Shown: piece after piece, positions 53,742-62,359 of the stretch
How the letters are laid out: every line of letters starts with the position of its first letter
Position numbering within the stretch: position 1 is the stretch's first letter
The notes under the pieces: generated by a model
Told to the model about the DNA's origin: nothing
Databases searched by the model: none
What the model saw: only the letters and a program-made list of their open reading frames with translations
Assembly (NCBI GenBank): GCA_963741055.1
Contig: CAVUGU010000022.1
Span: 88,362 to 152,361, forward strand
Length of the DNA: 64,000 nucleotides
Origin: Bog-756 sp963741055
GTDB taxonomy: Bacteria > Actinomycetota > Acidimicrobiia > Acidimicrobiales > RAAP-2
Direction of reading: 5' to 3'
Translations under genes and position numbers: made by a program

Positions 53742-56595
53742 TTGCCGAAGAAGATCAGGGTCTACGAGCTTGCCCATGAGCTCGGCCTGACGAACAAGGA
53801 GGCGCTCGACCTCTGCCTGTCCCTCGGGATGGGAGTGAAGAGCCACTCGTCCTCGATCGAGGATGCCCAGGCCGACCGCGCCCGTCGCAAGGCCGATCGA
53901 GAGGGTCTCCGCCGTCCGGTCCAGCCCGAGGAGCCCGCTCCCGTGAAGAAGGCGGCCGCGAAGAAGGCGCCCGCGAAGAAGGCGGCGCCGCCATCGACCG
54001 CCGCCGAGCGTCCCGAGCCCGCCACGGCCGTCGAGTCGCCGCCCCTCGCGCCTGCGGCCAAGGCTCCCGCGCGCGAACGCACCGGCCGCCGAGGAGCACG
54101 CCACCCCGGCGCCCGCCGCGGCCCGTAGCGGCCCGCGTCTCGTCACCAGCCGGCCTGCTTCCGAACAGCCGACCACAGCGGCGCCAGCGCCCCGCGCCCC
54201 GTCGATTCCGCCCCGCGCCCCGTCGATTCCGCCCCGCGCCCCATCGTCCCCACCCGCTCCGACCCCGGGCCAACCGGCTCGTCGTCCTGCGACGCCGGCC
54301 GCGTCGACCCAGGCGCCGAGCGCGCCCCGTCCCGCGCCACCCGACCCGGGCGGCGGCGCACCGCCTCCCTCCGCGCCCCGGCGTTCGCCGACGTCCGCGT
54401 CGGGCCGCCCGATCCCGCCTCCGCCGGGGGGTCCTCCGCGCTCGGTCACCGGCAAGCCCATCCCGCCACCCCCGGGTGCCGGTGGGCGCCGGACGCCACC
54501 CCCTGCGGGATCGCGGACCGGGCCCTCGGGCGGCGGCTACAGCTCGCGTCCCGGTGCCGGGAGCGCCCGTCCCGCACCCCGGGCCGGCGGGGGAGGTTAC
54601 GGCGGTCGGAGTGGCCCGAGCGGCGGTTATGCCGGCCGCCCCGGCGGCCCCGGAGGCCCCGGTGCGGGTGGACCGGGTGGTCGCGGTGGACCGGGGGTCG
54701 GCCGAGGTCGGCCCAACCAACGCCGGCCACGTCGGCGCCGTCGAAACCTCGAAGAGCTCGAGCCCACCCAGCTCACCGCTTACACCCCTTCGACCGCACC
54801 GGTGCCCGACACCGAGGTGATCGTCGAGCGCGGGTCGACCGCGCGCGACCTCGGCCCGAAGCTCAACCGCTCGGCCGGCGACGTGATCCGTTTCCTTCTG
54901 CTGCAAGGTGAGATGGTCACGGCCACCCAGTCGCTCACCGACGACATGATCGATCTCTTCGCCGCCGAGCTCGGCGCGGAAGTGCGGCTGGTCGACCCCG
55001 GCGAAGAGCGCGAGGCCGAGCTCCTCGCCAAGTTCTTCGACGACGACGACGAAGAGGTCGCCGAGTCCGAGCTCCGTCCGCGCCCACCCGTCGTCACCGT
55101 CATGGGCCACGTCGACCACGGCAAGACGCTCCTGCTCGACCGGATCCGGTCGGCCAACGTGGCCGCCGGCGAAGCCGGGGGGATCACCCAGCACGTGGGC
55201 GCGTACCAGGTCGAGTGGCAGGGACACCCGATCACCTTCATCGACACGCCGGGCCACGAGGCCTTCACGGCGATGCGCGCACGCGGCGCCGACGTGACCG
55301 ACATCGTCGTGCTGGTAGTGGCCGCGGACGACGGTGTGATGCCACAGACCGTCGAGGCCATCGACCACGCGAAGGCCGCGGACGTCCCGATCATCGTCGC
55401 GCTCAACAAGATCGACCGCGAAGAGGCCGATCCGAACCGGGTGCTCCAGCAGCTCTCCGAGCAGGGGCTGGTGCCCGAGGCGTGGGGCGGCGACACCATC
55501 ACGGTGGAGATCTCGGCGCTGCAGAACCTGGGGATCGACGATCTCCTCGAGCAGATCGTGCTGGTCGCCGAAGTCGAGGAGCTCATCGCCACGCCCGAGG
55601 GCCGGGCCCGCGGGGTGGTCCTCGAGGCCGAACTGGAGATCGGCCGCGGTCCGGTGGCCTCGGTCATCGTCCAGCGCGGCACCCTCCGAGTCGGCGACCC
55701 GATCGTGGCCGGCGCCGCATGGGGGAAGGTGAAGGCCCTGGTCGACGACCACGGCGAGCACATCAAAGAGGCGCCTCCCTCGACGCCGGTGCAGGTGCTC
55801 GGGTTCTCCGAGCCGCCCGAGGCCGGCGACGAGTTCCGGGTGGCCCCCGAGCTCGCCCAGGCCCGCACCATCGGCGAGGCCCGCGCACACCGGTACCGGG
55901 TCGCCGGCCACGTGCCCGCCGCGACCTCCGCGCTCGGCGGGGCGAAGCTCGAGGACCTCTTCGAGCAGATCCAGCGCGGCGAGACCGCCACCTTGAACCT
56001 CATCTTGAAGGCGGACGTGCGCGGCTCGCTCGAGGCGGTGACCGAGAGCCTGCGCAAGCTCGAGCGCGACGACGTCAAGCTCAGCTTCGTGCACCGCGGC
56101 GTCGGAGGGATAACCGAGTACGACGTCCAGCTCGCCCAGGCCTCGAACGCCACCATCATCGGGTTCAACGTGCGCCCCGATCGACGTGCGCGGGAGATGG
56201 CCGCCAAGGCGCACGTCGAGATCCGCACCTACGAGATCATCTACAAGCTGCTCGAGGACCTCGATGCCGCCATGCTCGGCCTCCTCGCCCCAGTGTTCGA
56301 AGAAGTGGTCACCGGCGAAGCCGAGGTCCGCCAGATCTTCCGGGTGCCACGTATCGGCGCCATCGCAGGCTGCTTCGTGCGCGACGGCGTCATCACCCGC
56401 GGTTCGAAGGTCCGCTTCCTCCGCGACGGCGCGGTGATCTGGAAGGGGACCATCACTTCGCTCCGCAGGTTCAAGGACGACGTCCGTGAGGTGCAGGCGG
56501 GCTTCGAGTGCGGGATCGGGCTCTCCGACTACCAGGACCTAAAGGAAGGCGACATCATCGAGACCTTCGACGAGCGGGAGATCCCGCGCACCTGA
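53742..56595 (+). CDS. infB: Translation initiation factor IF-2 (one-base frameshift)
   Basis: GTPase that brings initiator tRNA to the 30S subunit. The N-terminal IF2N domain reads VYELAHELGLTNKEALDLC from a TTG start at 53742. A Lys/Ala/Pro linker breaks at about 54070, where one base must be removed in GCGCGCG. The other frame then continues without a stop through a long Pro/Arg/Gly-rich linker into a second IF2N-like region. The G domain has VVTVMGHVDHGKT, DTPGHEAF and NKID, followed by domains II-IV to 56595. The linker includes GGGYGGRSGPSGGYAG. Essential, so the shift is probably an artefact. Confidence 0.95.
54191..54232. repeat. 21-bp tandem repeat in infB linker
   Basis: 54191-54211 and 54212-54232 are identical, with a partial third copy after. 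They encode a seven-residue Pro/Arg/Ala/Ser unit in the disordered linker of IF-2. Confidence 0.75.
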
Positions 56596-56650
56596 GACCA
56601 CTCCGGGCACCGAGACGGGGCCCGGGCCCGGTCGCGAAGCGGAGGAAAGT

Positions 56651-57064
56651 GTGGTCAGTCGTCGGCACGATCAGAGAGGCGTCGCACCCTTCCCGCGGTC
56701 GCTGCGGGTCAACCAGGTCCTGCGCGAGGTGGTCGCCGAGGAGATCGAACGTCTCGCCGACGCGGACGAACGACTGCGTCTGGTAACGGTGACCGCGGTC
56801 GACACCGCGCCCGATCTCCGTCACGCCACCGTCTACCTGAGCTCGCTGACCGAGGAGTCGGCCGCAGCACTGGCGGGACGGAGGGTCTGGCTGCAGCGCA
56901 CCGTCGCCAGCCAGATCCGCCTCAAGCGCACGCCGCAGCTCGGGTTCGAGGTCGACCCCGCGGTCACCGAGGGGAATCGGGTCGACGAGGCTCTGCGCCG
57001 GATCCACGAGCAGGAAGAGGGTGGGGGAGCAGAGTCCGGGGCGTCCGGGCCGGGGGAGCGGTGA
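56651..57064 (+). CDS. rbfA: Ribosome-binding factor A
   Basis: KH-fold 30S maturation factor, 137 residues. FPRSLRVNQVLREVVAEEIER, ATVYLSSL and QIRLKRTPQLGFEVD are typical. GTG 56651 is supported by GGAGGAAA just upstream. A Glu/Gly tail of about 20 residues ends at a TGA that overlaps the truB GTG. Confidence 0.95.
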   Translation: MVSRRHDQRGVAPFPRSLRVNQVLREVVAEEIERLADADERLRLVTVTAVDTAPDLRHATVYLSSLTEESAAALAGRRVWLQRTVASQIRLKRTPQLGFEVDPAVTEGNRVDEALRRIHEQEEGGGAESGASGPGER

Positions 57065-57948
57065 GCGAGGCCGACCAGGTGAGCGGTCTCGTCGTCGTCG
57101 ACAAAGAGGCCGGATGGACCTCCCACGACGTCGTCGCCCGGTGCAGACGGATCTTCGGCCAGCGACGAGTGGGCCACGCCGGCACCCTCGACCCCGACGC
57201 CACAGGGGTGCTGCTGATCGGGCTCGGACGAGCCACTCGTCTGGTGCGCTTCCTGACCGCACTCGAGAAGTCCTATGTGGGCGAGGTCGTCCTCGGCACC
57301 GCGACGTCGACGCTCGACGCGTCCGGAGAGGTGACCGGCACCTGGGAGATGGACGACGTCCCGCTCGCGGAGGTGCGGTCGGCCGCCGCGACCCTCACCG
57401 GAGAGATCGAGCAGGTGCCGCCGATGGTCTCCGCGGTGAAGGTCGGCGGGCGCCGCCTGCACGCGCTGGCCCGAGAGGGGATCGAGGTCGAGCGGGCACC
57501 GCGGCCGGTCACCGTCTACCGATTCGACGTCGCGCCCGGGTCGCAGCCGGGGATCTTCCGGATCGAGGTGGACTGCTCGTCGGGCACCTACGTGCGGGTG
57601 CTGGCCGCGGATCTCGGTGCGGCGCTCGGCGGCGGTGCGCACCTGCGGAACCTCCGACGCACCCGTATCGGGTCGTTCGGGCTCGCGGACGCGCACCTCG
57701 TCGACGACCTCGAGCCCGACGACGTGCTCACTCCTGCCGAGGCGCTGCGCGATCTGGACCAGGTGGTCGTGCCCCGCGACGCCGAGACCCAGGTCGCACG
57801 CGGGCTGCCGCTCGACCGGGTGCCGCTCGGGGTCACCGGCGAGGGGCCCTGGGGGCTGGTCGACGGGCACCACCGCCTGCTCGCGGTCTACGAGGCCACC
57901 GACACCGACCGCATCCGCCCGGCCGTCGTCGTCCCGGCGGGACGCTGA
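57061..57948 (+). CDS. truB: tRNA pseudouridine(55) synthase
   Basis: Makes pseudouridine 55 in the T loop. 295 residues. VVDKEAGWTSHDVVARCR and the catalytic motif GHAGTLDPDATGVLLIGLG place the nucleophilic Asp at residue 44. VDCSSGTYVRVLAADLG follows, and a C-terminal PUA-like part is present (residues about 240-295). GTG 57061 overlaps the rbfA stop. Confidence 0.96.
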   Translation: MSEADQVSGLVVVDKEAGWTSHDVVARCRRIFGQRRVGHAGTLDPDATGVLLIGLGRATRLVRFLTALEKSYVGEVVLGTATSTLDASGEVTGTWEMDDVPLAEVRSAAATLTGEIEQVPPMVSAVKVGGRRLHALAREGIEVERAPRPVTVYRFDVAPGSQPGIFRIEVDCSSGTYVRVLAADLGAALGGGAHLRNLRRTRIGSFGLADAHLVDDLEPDDVLTPAEALRDLDQVVVPRDAETQVARGLPLDRVPLGVTGEGPWGLVDGHHRLLAVYEATDTDRIRPAVVVPAGR

Positions 57949-57996
57949 GCGCGCACGACCACAGTTGGCTCCGGACCGCCTCGAGTGACTCGGAAG

Positions 57997-58009
57997 TAAC
58001 CTTCAGCCG
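57997..58009 (+). promoter_or_regulatory. Leaderless -10 element of ribF
   Basis: TAACCT at 57997-58002 followed by seven bases and ATG 58010, within the 61-bp gap after truB. It suggests ribF starts its own leaderless transcript. Confidence 0.5.
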
Positions 58010-58975
58010 ATGGAGCGAGTGACCGACCTATTGACGTGCCTCCCGCCAGCAGGGGGTTCGGCGGTCACCATCGGCGCTTACGACGGAGTCCACCTCGGTC
58101 ATCGCGCCCTCCTCGCCGAGCTGCAGACCCGGGCGGCCGCGGACGGCCTGGCGACCGTGGTGGTCACCTTCGACCGCCATCCGGCGATGGTCGTGCGTCC
58201 CGAGTCGGCACCGAAGCTCCTCTGCGACCTCGAACAGAAGCTCGAACTGCTCGAGGAGGTCGGGGTCGACCGGACCGTCGTGATCGCCTTCGACGAGGAG
58301 CGGGCGAACGAGACGGCCGAGGAGTTCGTGTCCGAGGTGCTCGTCTCGCGCCTCGGGGCGCGCCTGGTCGTGGTCGGCGAGGACTTCCACTTCGGCCACG
58401 GGCGCAAGGGCAACGTGGAGTTGCTTCGGCGGATGGGGGACGAGGACGGCTTCGAGGTCGACGGGATCTCCCTCCGCGCGGACGTCCCGCGAGGGGAGGC
58501 TCCGGTCGAGCCGATCTCGTCGACCAGGGTGCGCATGCTCCTCGCCGAAGGGCGGGTCGAAGAGGCCGCCGATCTGTTGGGGCGCGTCCATCAGGTCCGG
58601 GGACGGGTCGTGCCGGGAGACCGGCGGGGAGGCGCCGAGTTGGGCTTCCCGACCGCCAACGTCGACGTGCCGGAGGAGATCTGCCTTCCGGCGACGGGCA
58701 TCTACGCAGGGTGGTACGAGCGGCCGGCGGACGGCACCCGGTGGGAGGCGGCGATCTCCGTCGGTCGGCGGCCGACCTTCTACGGCAGCGAGGGTGCCGT
58801 GCTGGTCGAGGCATACCTGCTCGACTTCTCCGGCGACCTCTACGGGGAAGAGGCGCGGGTGTCCTTCGTCGCCCGGCTGCGTGACGAGATCGCGTTCGAG
58901 ACGACCGACGCGCTGATCGAGCAGATGAACCGCGACGTCGCGACGACCCGGGCGAGGCTCACCCGGCAGAGCTGA
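58010..58975 (+). CDS. ribF: Bifunctional riboflavin kinase/FAD synthetase
   Basis: Converts riboflavin to FMN then FAD. 321 residues. The adenylyltransferase domain has VTIGAYDGVHLGHRALL, VVVTFDRHPAMV, VVVGEDFHFGHGRKGN and SSTRVRMLLAEG. The kinase domain from about 195 has GGAELGFPTANVDV and ATGIYAGWYERP, then VEAYLLDFSGDLYGEEARVSF. Last gene of the rimP-to-ribF block; ends 37 bp from the convergent acyl-CoA synthetase gene. Confidence 0.96.
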   Translation: MERVTDLLTCLPPAGGSAVTIGAYDGVHLGHRALLAELQTRAAADGLATVVVTFDRHPAMVVRPESAPKLLCDLEQKLELLEEVGVDRTVVIAFDEERANETAEEFVSEVLVSRLGARLVVVGEDFHFGHGRKGNVELLRRMGDEDGFEVDGISLRADVPRGEAPVEPISSTRVRMLLAEGRVEEAADLLGRVHQVRGRVVPGDRRGGAELGFPTANVDVPEEICLPATGIYAGWYERPADGTRWEAAISVGRRPTFYGSEGAVLVEAYLLDFSGDLYGEEARVSFVARLRDEIAFETTDALIEQMNRDVATTRARLTRQS

Positions 58976-59012
58976 GTCGCTGCCTCCGCCGGCGTTTGGG
59001 TCGTCCGAAGGG

Positions 59013-60842
59013 TCAGCTCGCCTGCTGGTCGCCGAGCAGTTCGGCCCGGAGCTCGCGCTTGAGCGCCTTGCCCGCCGGATTGCGGGGGATCTCCTCGGTA
59101 CGGAACCAGAACCGAGTGGGGACGCTGAACGCCGCGATGCGCTCGGCGACGAAGCGGGCGAGCTCGTCGGCGGTCACCTCTTCTCCTTGCCGCAGGACCA
59201 CCACCGCACCGACCTCTTCTCCGAGGATCGGGTGGGGCACCCCGATCACCGCGCAGTCGGCGACCGCGGGGTGTTCGAACAACGCGGCCTCGACCTCGAC
59301 GCAGTAGACGTTCTCACCGCCTCGGATGATCATGTCCTTGGCCCGGTCCACGATGTGGACGAATCCCTCCTCGTCGATGCGGGCCACGTCGCCGGTGTGG
59401 AGCCATCCATGGGTGAAGGTCGCGGCCGTCTCGGTCGGACGGTGCCAGTAGCCGCGCACGACGTTCGGCCCCTTGATCCAGAGCTCGCCGACCCGCTCGG
59501 GGTCCGGCTCCTCGATCGGCGGCTCTTCGCCCAGGTAGTCGTCCGCAACCACCGCCACGTCACAGACCGGTGCCGGCGGTCCCACGCTGTCGGGCTTTCG
59601 CACGTAGTCGTCCCCGAGGTTCATGGTGGTCATCGCGGAGGTTTCGGTGAGGCCGTAGCCGTTGGCCGGCGCACCACCGGGGAAGTGCTCTTTGATCCGG
59701 CGCACGAGATCGGGTGGCGCGGGCGCACCGCCGTAGGAGATCGATCGGACCGACGAGGTGTCGCGGGACGCGAAGCTCGGCGAGTCGAGGACCTGCATCA
59801 CCATGGCCGGCACGCCGCCGAAGATGGTGATCCGCTCCCGTTCGATGAGCTCGAGGGCCCGTTCGGGGTCGAAGTGATGCATCATGACCAGCTTCCCGCC
59901 CGCCGCGGTGTTGGAGACCAGGATGGCGTGGCAGCCGGTCGCGTGGAAAAGCGGGACCGACAGCAGGTTGGAGTTCTGGACGCTGCCCGTGGTGTCGGCG
60001 ACGTCGCCTTTCCGGCGCATCGAGCCGACGGTCGAGACGAAGAAGAGGTTCATCAGGTTGGAGATGCTGTTGCGGTGGGTGCCGACCGCACCCTTGGGCC
60101 GCCCGGTGGTGCCCGAGGTGTAGAAGAGCGTGGCGTCGTCGTCAGGGTCGATGGCGACATCGGGGAGCGTCGCCTCCGGGTCGACCGTGCCGACCGCATC
60201 GGCGAAGGGCACGACCACGAGGGGTTCCTGATCCGGCCGCTCGACTGATTCGGCGGCCGGTGTGCGCCGACGTCCGTCCTCGCCCGGCTCCTCGGAGGTG
60301 ACGATCATTGCCGACAGCGCACCGGCATCGTCCAGGTGGGAGAGGATCCGCTGGCGCCGCTCCTCGTCGGTCACGACCAAGGTGGTCCCCGAGTCGCGAA
60401 GGCCGTAGGCGAGCTCCGGAGCGGTCCACCAGGCATTGAGCGGCACCACGATCGCCCCGACCGCGATCGCCGCCCAGAAGGCGATGATCCACTCGGGGAG
60501 GTTGCGCATGGCGATCGCCACCCGGTCGCCCTTGCGGATCCCGAACCGGCCGACCAGCTGGTGGGCGAGCGACGCAACCTGCGCGAAGTGCTCGTCGAAG
60601 GTCAGCCGTTCGTCCTCGTAGACGAGGAAGTCGCTGTCGCCGTGGAGCTTCGAGAGCTCGAGGACCGTACGCAAGGTGGCAGGCGCGCTCTTCCAGGTGC
60701 GGGTGGGCACACCTCGGATGGTGATCTCCTCGATCTCGAAGGGCTGACCGGATGCGGTCAGGACGGCCGTCGCCTCGGCAAGGGTCAAGGGTGTCGCCGA
60801 TTCCTCGGTCTTGCCAGGTTGCTCGTCGGCCGTCGTGGCCAT
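59013..60842 (-). CDS. Acyl-CoA synthetase, AMP-forming
   Basis: Adenylate-forming ligase of the ANL superfamily, 609 residues. The AMP/P-loop motif is LFYTSGTTGRPKGAVGTHRN (residues about 240-260); NGYGLTETSAM is the A5 motif, ELWIKGPNVVRGYW and GWLHTGDVARIDEEGF follow (A7 Asp), then RGGENVYCVEVE and the catalytic Lys in NPAGKALKREL near the end. The long N terminus and fatty-acid-like helix suggest a medium- or long-chain acyl or aryl substrate, but specificity cannot be assigned. The upstream region carries a dyad and a TTGACA hexamer. Confidence 0.92.
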   Translation of the reverse strand: MATTADEQPGKTEESATPLTLAEATAVLTASGQPFEIEEITIRGVPTRTWKSAPATLRTVLELSKLHGDSDFLVYEDERLTFDEHFAQVASLAHQLVGRFGIRKGDRVAIAMRNLPEWIIAFWAAIAVGAIVVPLNAWWTAPELAYGLRDSGTTLVVTDEERRQRILSHLDDAGALSAMIVTSEEPGEDGRRRTPAAESVERPDQEPLVVVPFADAVGTVDPEATLPDVAIDPDDDATLFYTSGTTGRPKGAVGTHRNSISNLMNLFFVSTVGSMRRKGDVADTTGSVQNSNLLSVPLFHATGCHAILVSNTAAGGKLVMMHHFDPERALELIERERITIFGGVPAMVMQVLDSPSFASRDTSSVRSISYGGAPAPPDLVRRIKEHFPGGAPANGYGLTETSAMTTMNLGDDYVRKPDSVGPPAPVCDVAVVADDYLGEEPPIEEPDPERVGELWIKGPNVVRGYWHRPTETAATFTHGWLHTGDVARIDEEGFVHIVDRAKDMIIRGGENVYCVEVEAALFEHPAVADCAVIGVPHPILGEEVGAVVVLRQGEEVTADELARFVAERIAAFSVPTRFWFRTEEIPRNPAGKALKRELRAELLGDQQAS

Positions 60843-61089
60843 GGGTGTCCTTCCGGTCTCGATGTTTCGGGGGTTGGCTTTTCTGGGGTTCTTCTGGGGC
60901 TCGGCGGCGGTCGGGGGCGCTCGCAGGTCCGGGTGCCCAGGGGTCCGGGTCCGGGGTCGGGGCCCGGGGATGCCCCGGGTGCCCCGGGGTTCGGGGGTGG
61001 GTCAGGGGTCTATGTGTTCTCCCGAGAGTTTGTCAGTGTCAAACATTCCACGACACAAGGGTATTGAGAGCCGACGGTCCTGCTTCAGG
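60843..61089. other. G-rich intergenic region with dyad, between acyl-CoA synthetase and orn
   Basis: No gene seen. On the plus strand 60890-61015 is a dense series of G-runs of three to five, with quadruplex-forming potential. 61028-61044 (GTTTGTCAGTGTCAAAC) is an imperfect dyad that includes, on the minus strand, a perfect TTGACA oriented toward the synthetase gene. Confidence 0.6.
61028..61044 (-). promoter_or_regulatory. Dyad with TTGACA upstream of acyl-CoA synthetase
   Basis: The 17-bp sequence pairs with its own reverse complement at all but two pairs around the centre. A TTGACA -35-like hexamer on the minus strand lies within it, so a repressor bound here could block transcription of the synthetase. 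No good -10 is found at the ideal spacing, which limits confidence. Confidence 0.4.
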
Positions 61090-61707
61090 TCATTCCGTTT
61101 CTGAACTGGGCTTTTTCTCGGGGGGTTCCGATCGGGGCTCTTGTGCCGGTGCTTCCGCCGCCGTTTCCGTCTCTGGCTCCCGGAACACCGCCGAGCGGTA
61201 GTACGCCAGCTCGGCCACGCTCTCCCGGATGTCGTCCATGGCCCGGTGGCCGCCCGCCTTGCGCGGAGCCTTCTTGGCAGCCCGGGGAAACCAGCGACCG
61301 GCCAGCTCTTTGACCGTCGAGACGTCGACCGAGCGGTAGTGGAGGTAGTCGTCGACGGCCGGGAGATAGGCGGCGAGGAAGCGGCGGTCCGTACCGATCG
61401 AGTTTCCCGCCAGGGGCACCGAGCGCGGCTGGGGAACGTGACGCCGAATGAAATCGAGGGTGGCCTCGCCGGCTTCCTCGAGGGTGACGGTGGAGGAGGC
61501 GATCTCCTCGAGGAGGCCACTGCGCGTATGCATCTCGCGGACGAACTCGTCCATGGCGGCAAGCTGTTCGGCGCTGGTCGCGACCACCAGGTCGGGGCCC
61601 TCTTCGAGGACGACGAGCTCGTCGTCGGTCACCAGAGTGGCTACCTCGAGGATGACGTGCCGGTGGACATCGAGGCCGCTCATCTCGAGATCCATCCACA
61701 CCAGCAC
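61090..61707 (-). CDS. orn: Oligoribonuclease
   Basis: DEDDh 3'-5' exonuclease that degrades short RNAs, including pGpG from cyclic-di-GMP turnover. 205 residues. Catalytic Asp6 and Glu8 are in WMDLEMSGLD; GNSIGTDRRFL, YRSVDVSTVKEL and HRAMDDIRESV supply the remaining acidic and His residues. A charged Glu/Pro tail of about 25 residues follows the catalytic domain. The GTG start at 61707 lies six bases after a minus-strand TAGCGT, so it is probably leaderless. It may connect with the sensor-type cyclic-di-GMP proteins of this genome, which is inference. Confidence 0.94.
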   Translation of the reverse strand: MLVWMDLEMSGLDVHRHVILEVATLVTDDELVVLEEGPDLVVATSAEQLAAMDEFVREMHTRSGLLEEIASSTVTLEEAGEATLDFIRRHVPQPRSVPLAGNSIGTDRRFLAAYLPAVDDYLHYRSVDVSTVKELAGRWFPRAAKKAPRKAGGHRAMDDIRESVAELAYYRSAVFREPETETAAEAPAQEPRSEPPEKKPSSETE

Positions 61708-61719
61708 GCGGAAACGCTA
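61708..61719 (-). promoter_or_regulatory. Leaderless -10 element of orn
   Basis: On the minus strand TAGCGT (61719-61714), then TTCCGC, then the GTG at 61707. Divergent from a TAGCGT at 61800 that serves dut, so two like hexamers face away from each other across about 80 bp. Confidence 0.5.
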
Positions 61720-61799
61720 GCGGCTGTCGCCGAAGCGGCCAAGGGCCGGTGGCGGCAGCGCTTCGGCACTCGGCCTCGGCACGCGAAGGTGAGGAGCGA

Positions 61800-61805
61800 T
61801 AGCGT
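61800..61805 (+). promoter_or_regulatory. -10 element of dut
   Basis: TAGCGT, nine bases, then GTG 61815 (leaderless start), or a leader reaching GTG 61854/ATG 61860, which have AAGGAG upstream. Confidence 0.4.
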
Positions 61806-61814
61806 CCGTCGAGC

Positions 61815-62357
61815 GTGGTCCGTGCGGACGAGCGAGGGCGGAAGGAGACGACGGTGGCGATGGCAGCGCGGAGTTCCACCGGTCCGGCGGAGAGGTCGTC
61901 TCACGCCGGAGCCAGCGCGTCGCTCGCCGTTCCCGTGGTCAGGCTCGATCCGGATCTCCCACTCCCGCGCTATGCGCGTCCGGGTGACGCCGGTGCCGAT
62001 CTCGCGGCGCGGATCGACGTGAAACTGCCGGCGGGCGGTGGCAGGGCGACGGTGCCGACGGGGATCGCGGTGGCAATTCCCGAGGGTTACGCGGGCTTCG
62101 TCCTTCCAAGAAGCGGCCTCGCATTGCGGCACGGCGTCACCTGTCTCAACACACCCGGTTTGATCGACTCGGGCTATCGGGACGAGATCGTCGTCCTCCT
62201 CGTCAACACCGACCCCGAGGAGGACTATCAGGTTCGGCGCGGTGACCGCGTCGCCCAGCTGGTTCTCGAGCGGGTGGAGGAAGCCAGCTTTGCCGAGGTC
62301 GATCGATTGCCCGCGAGCGAACGAGGCCTCGATGGCTTCGGGTCCACCGGTCGTTAG
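61815..62357 (+). CDS. dut: dUTP diphosphatase
   Basis: Trimeric dUTPase that removes dUTP and makes dUMP. The five family motifs are visible: PGDAGADLAA, VLPRSGLALRHG (PRSGLA), NTPGLIDSGYRDEI, GDRVAQLVLE and GLDGFGSTG. The start is uncertain: GTG 61815 gives 180 residues with a 40-residue non-conserved head, while GTG 61854 or ATG 61860, preceded by AAGGAG, gives the normal length of about 165. The tyrosine or arginine after motif 3 is intact. Divergent from orn and followed two bases later by the acyltransferase. Confidence 0.93.
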   Translation: MVRADERGRKETTVAMAARSSTGPAERSSHAGASASLAVPVVRLDPDLPLPRYARPGDAGADLAARIDVKLPAGGGRATVPTGIAVAIPEGYAGFVLPRSGLALRHGVTCLNTPGLIDSGYRDEIVVLLVNTDPEEDYQVRRGDRVAQLVLERVEEASFAEVDRLPASERGLDGFGSTGR

Positions 62358-62359
62358 CG

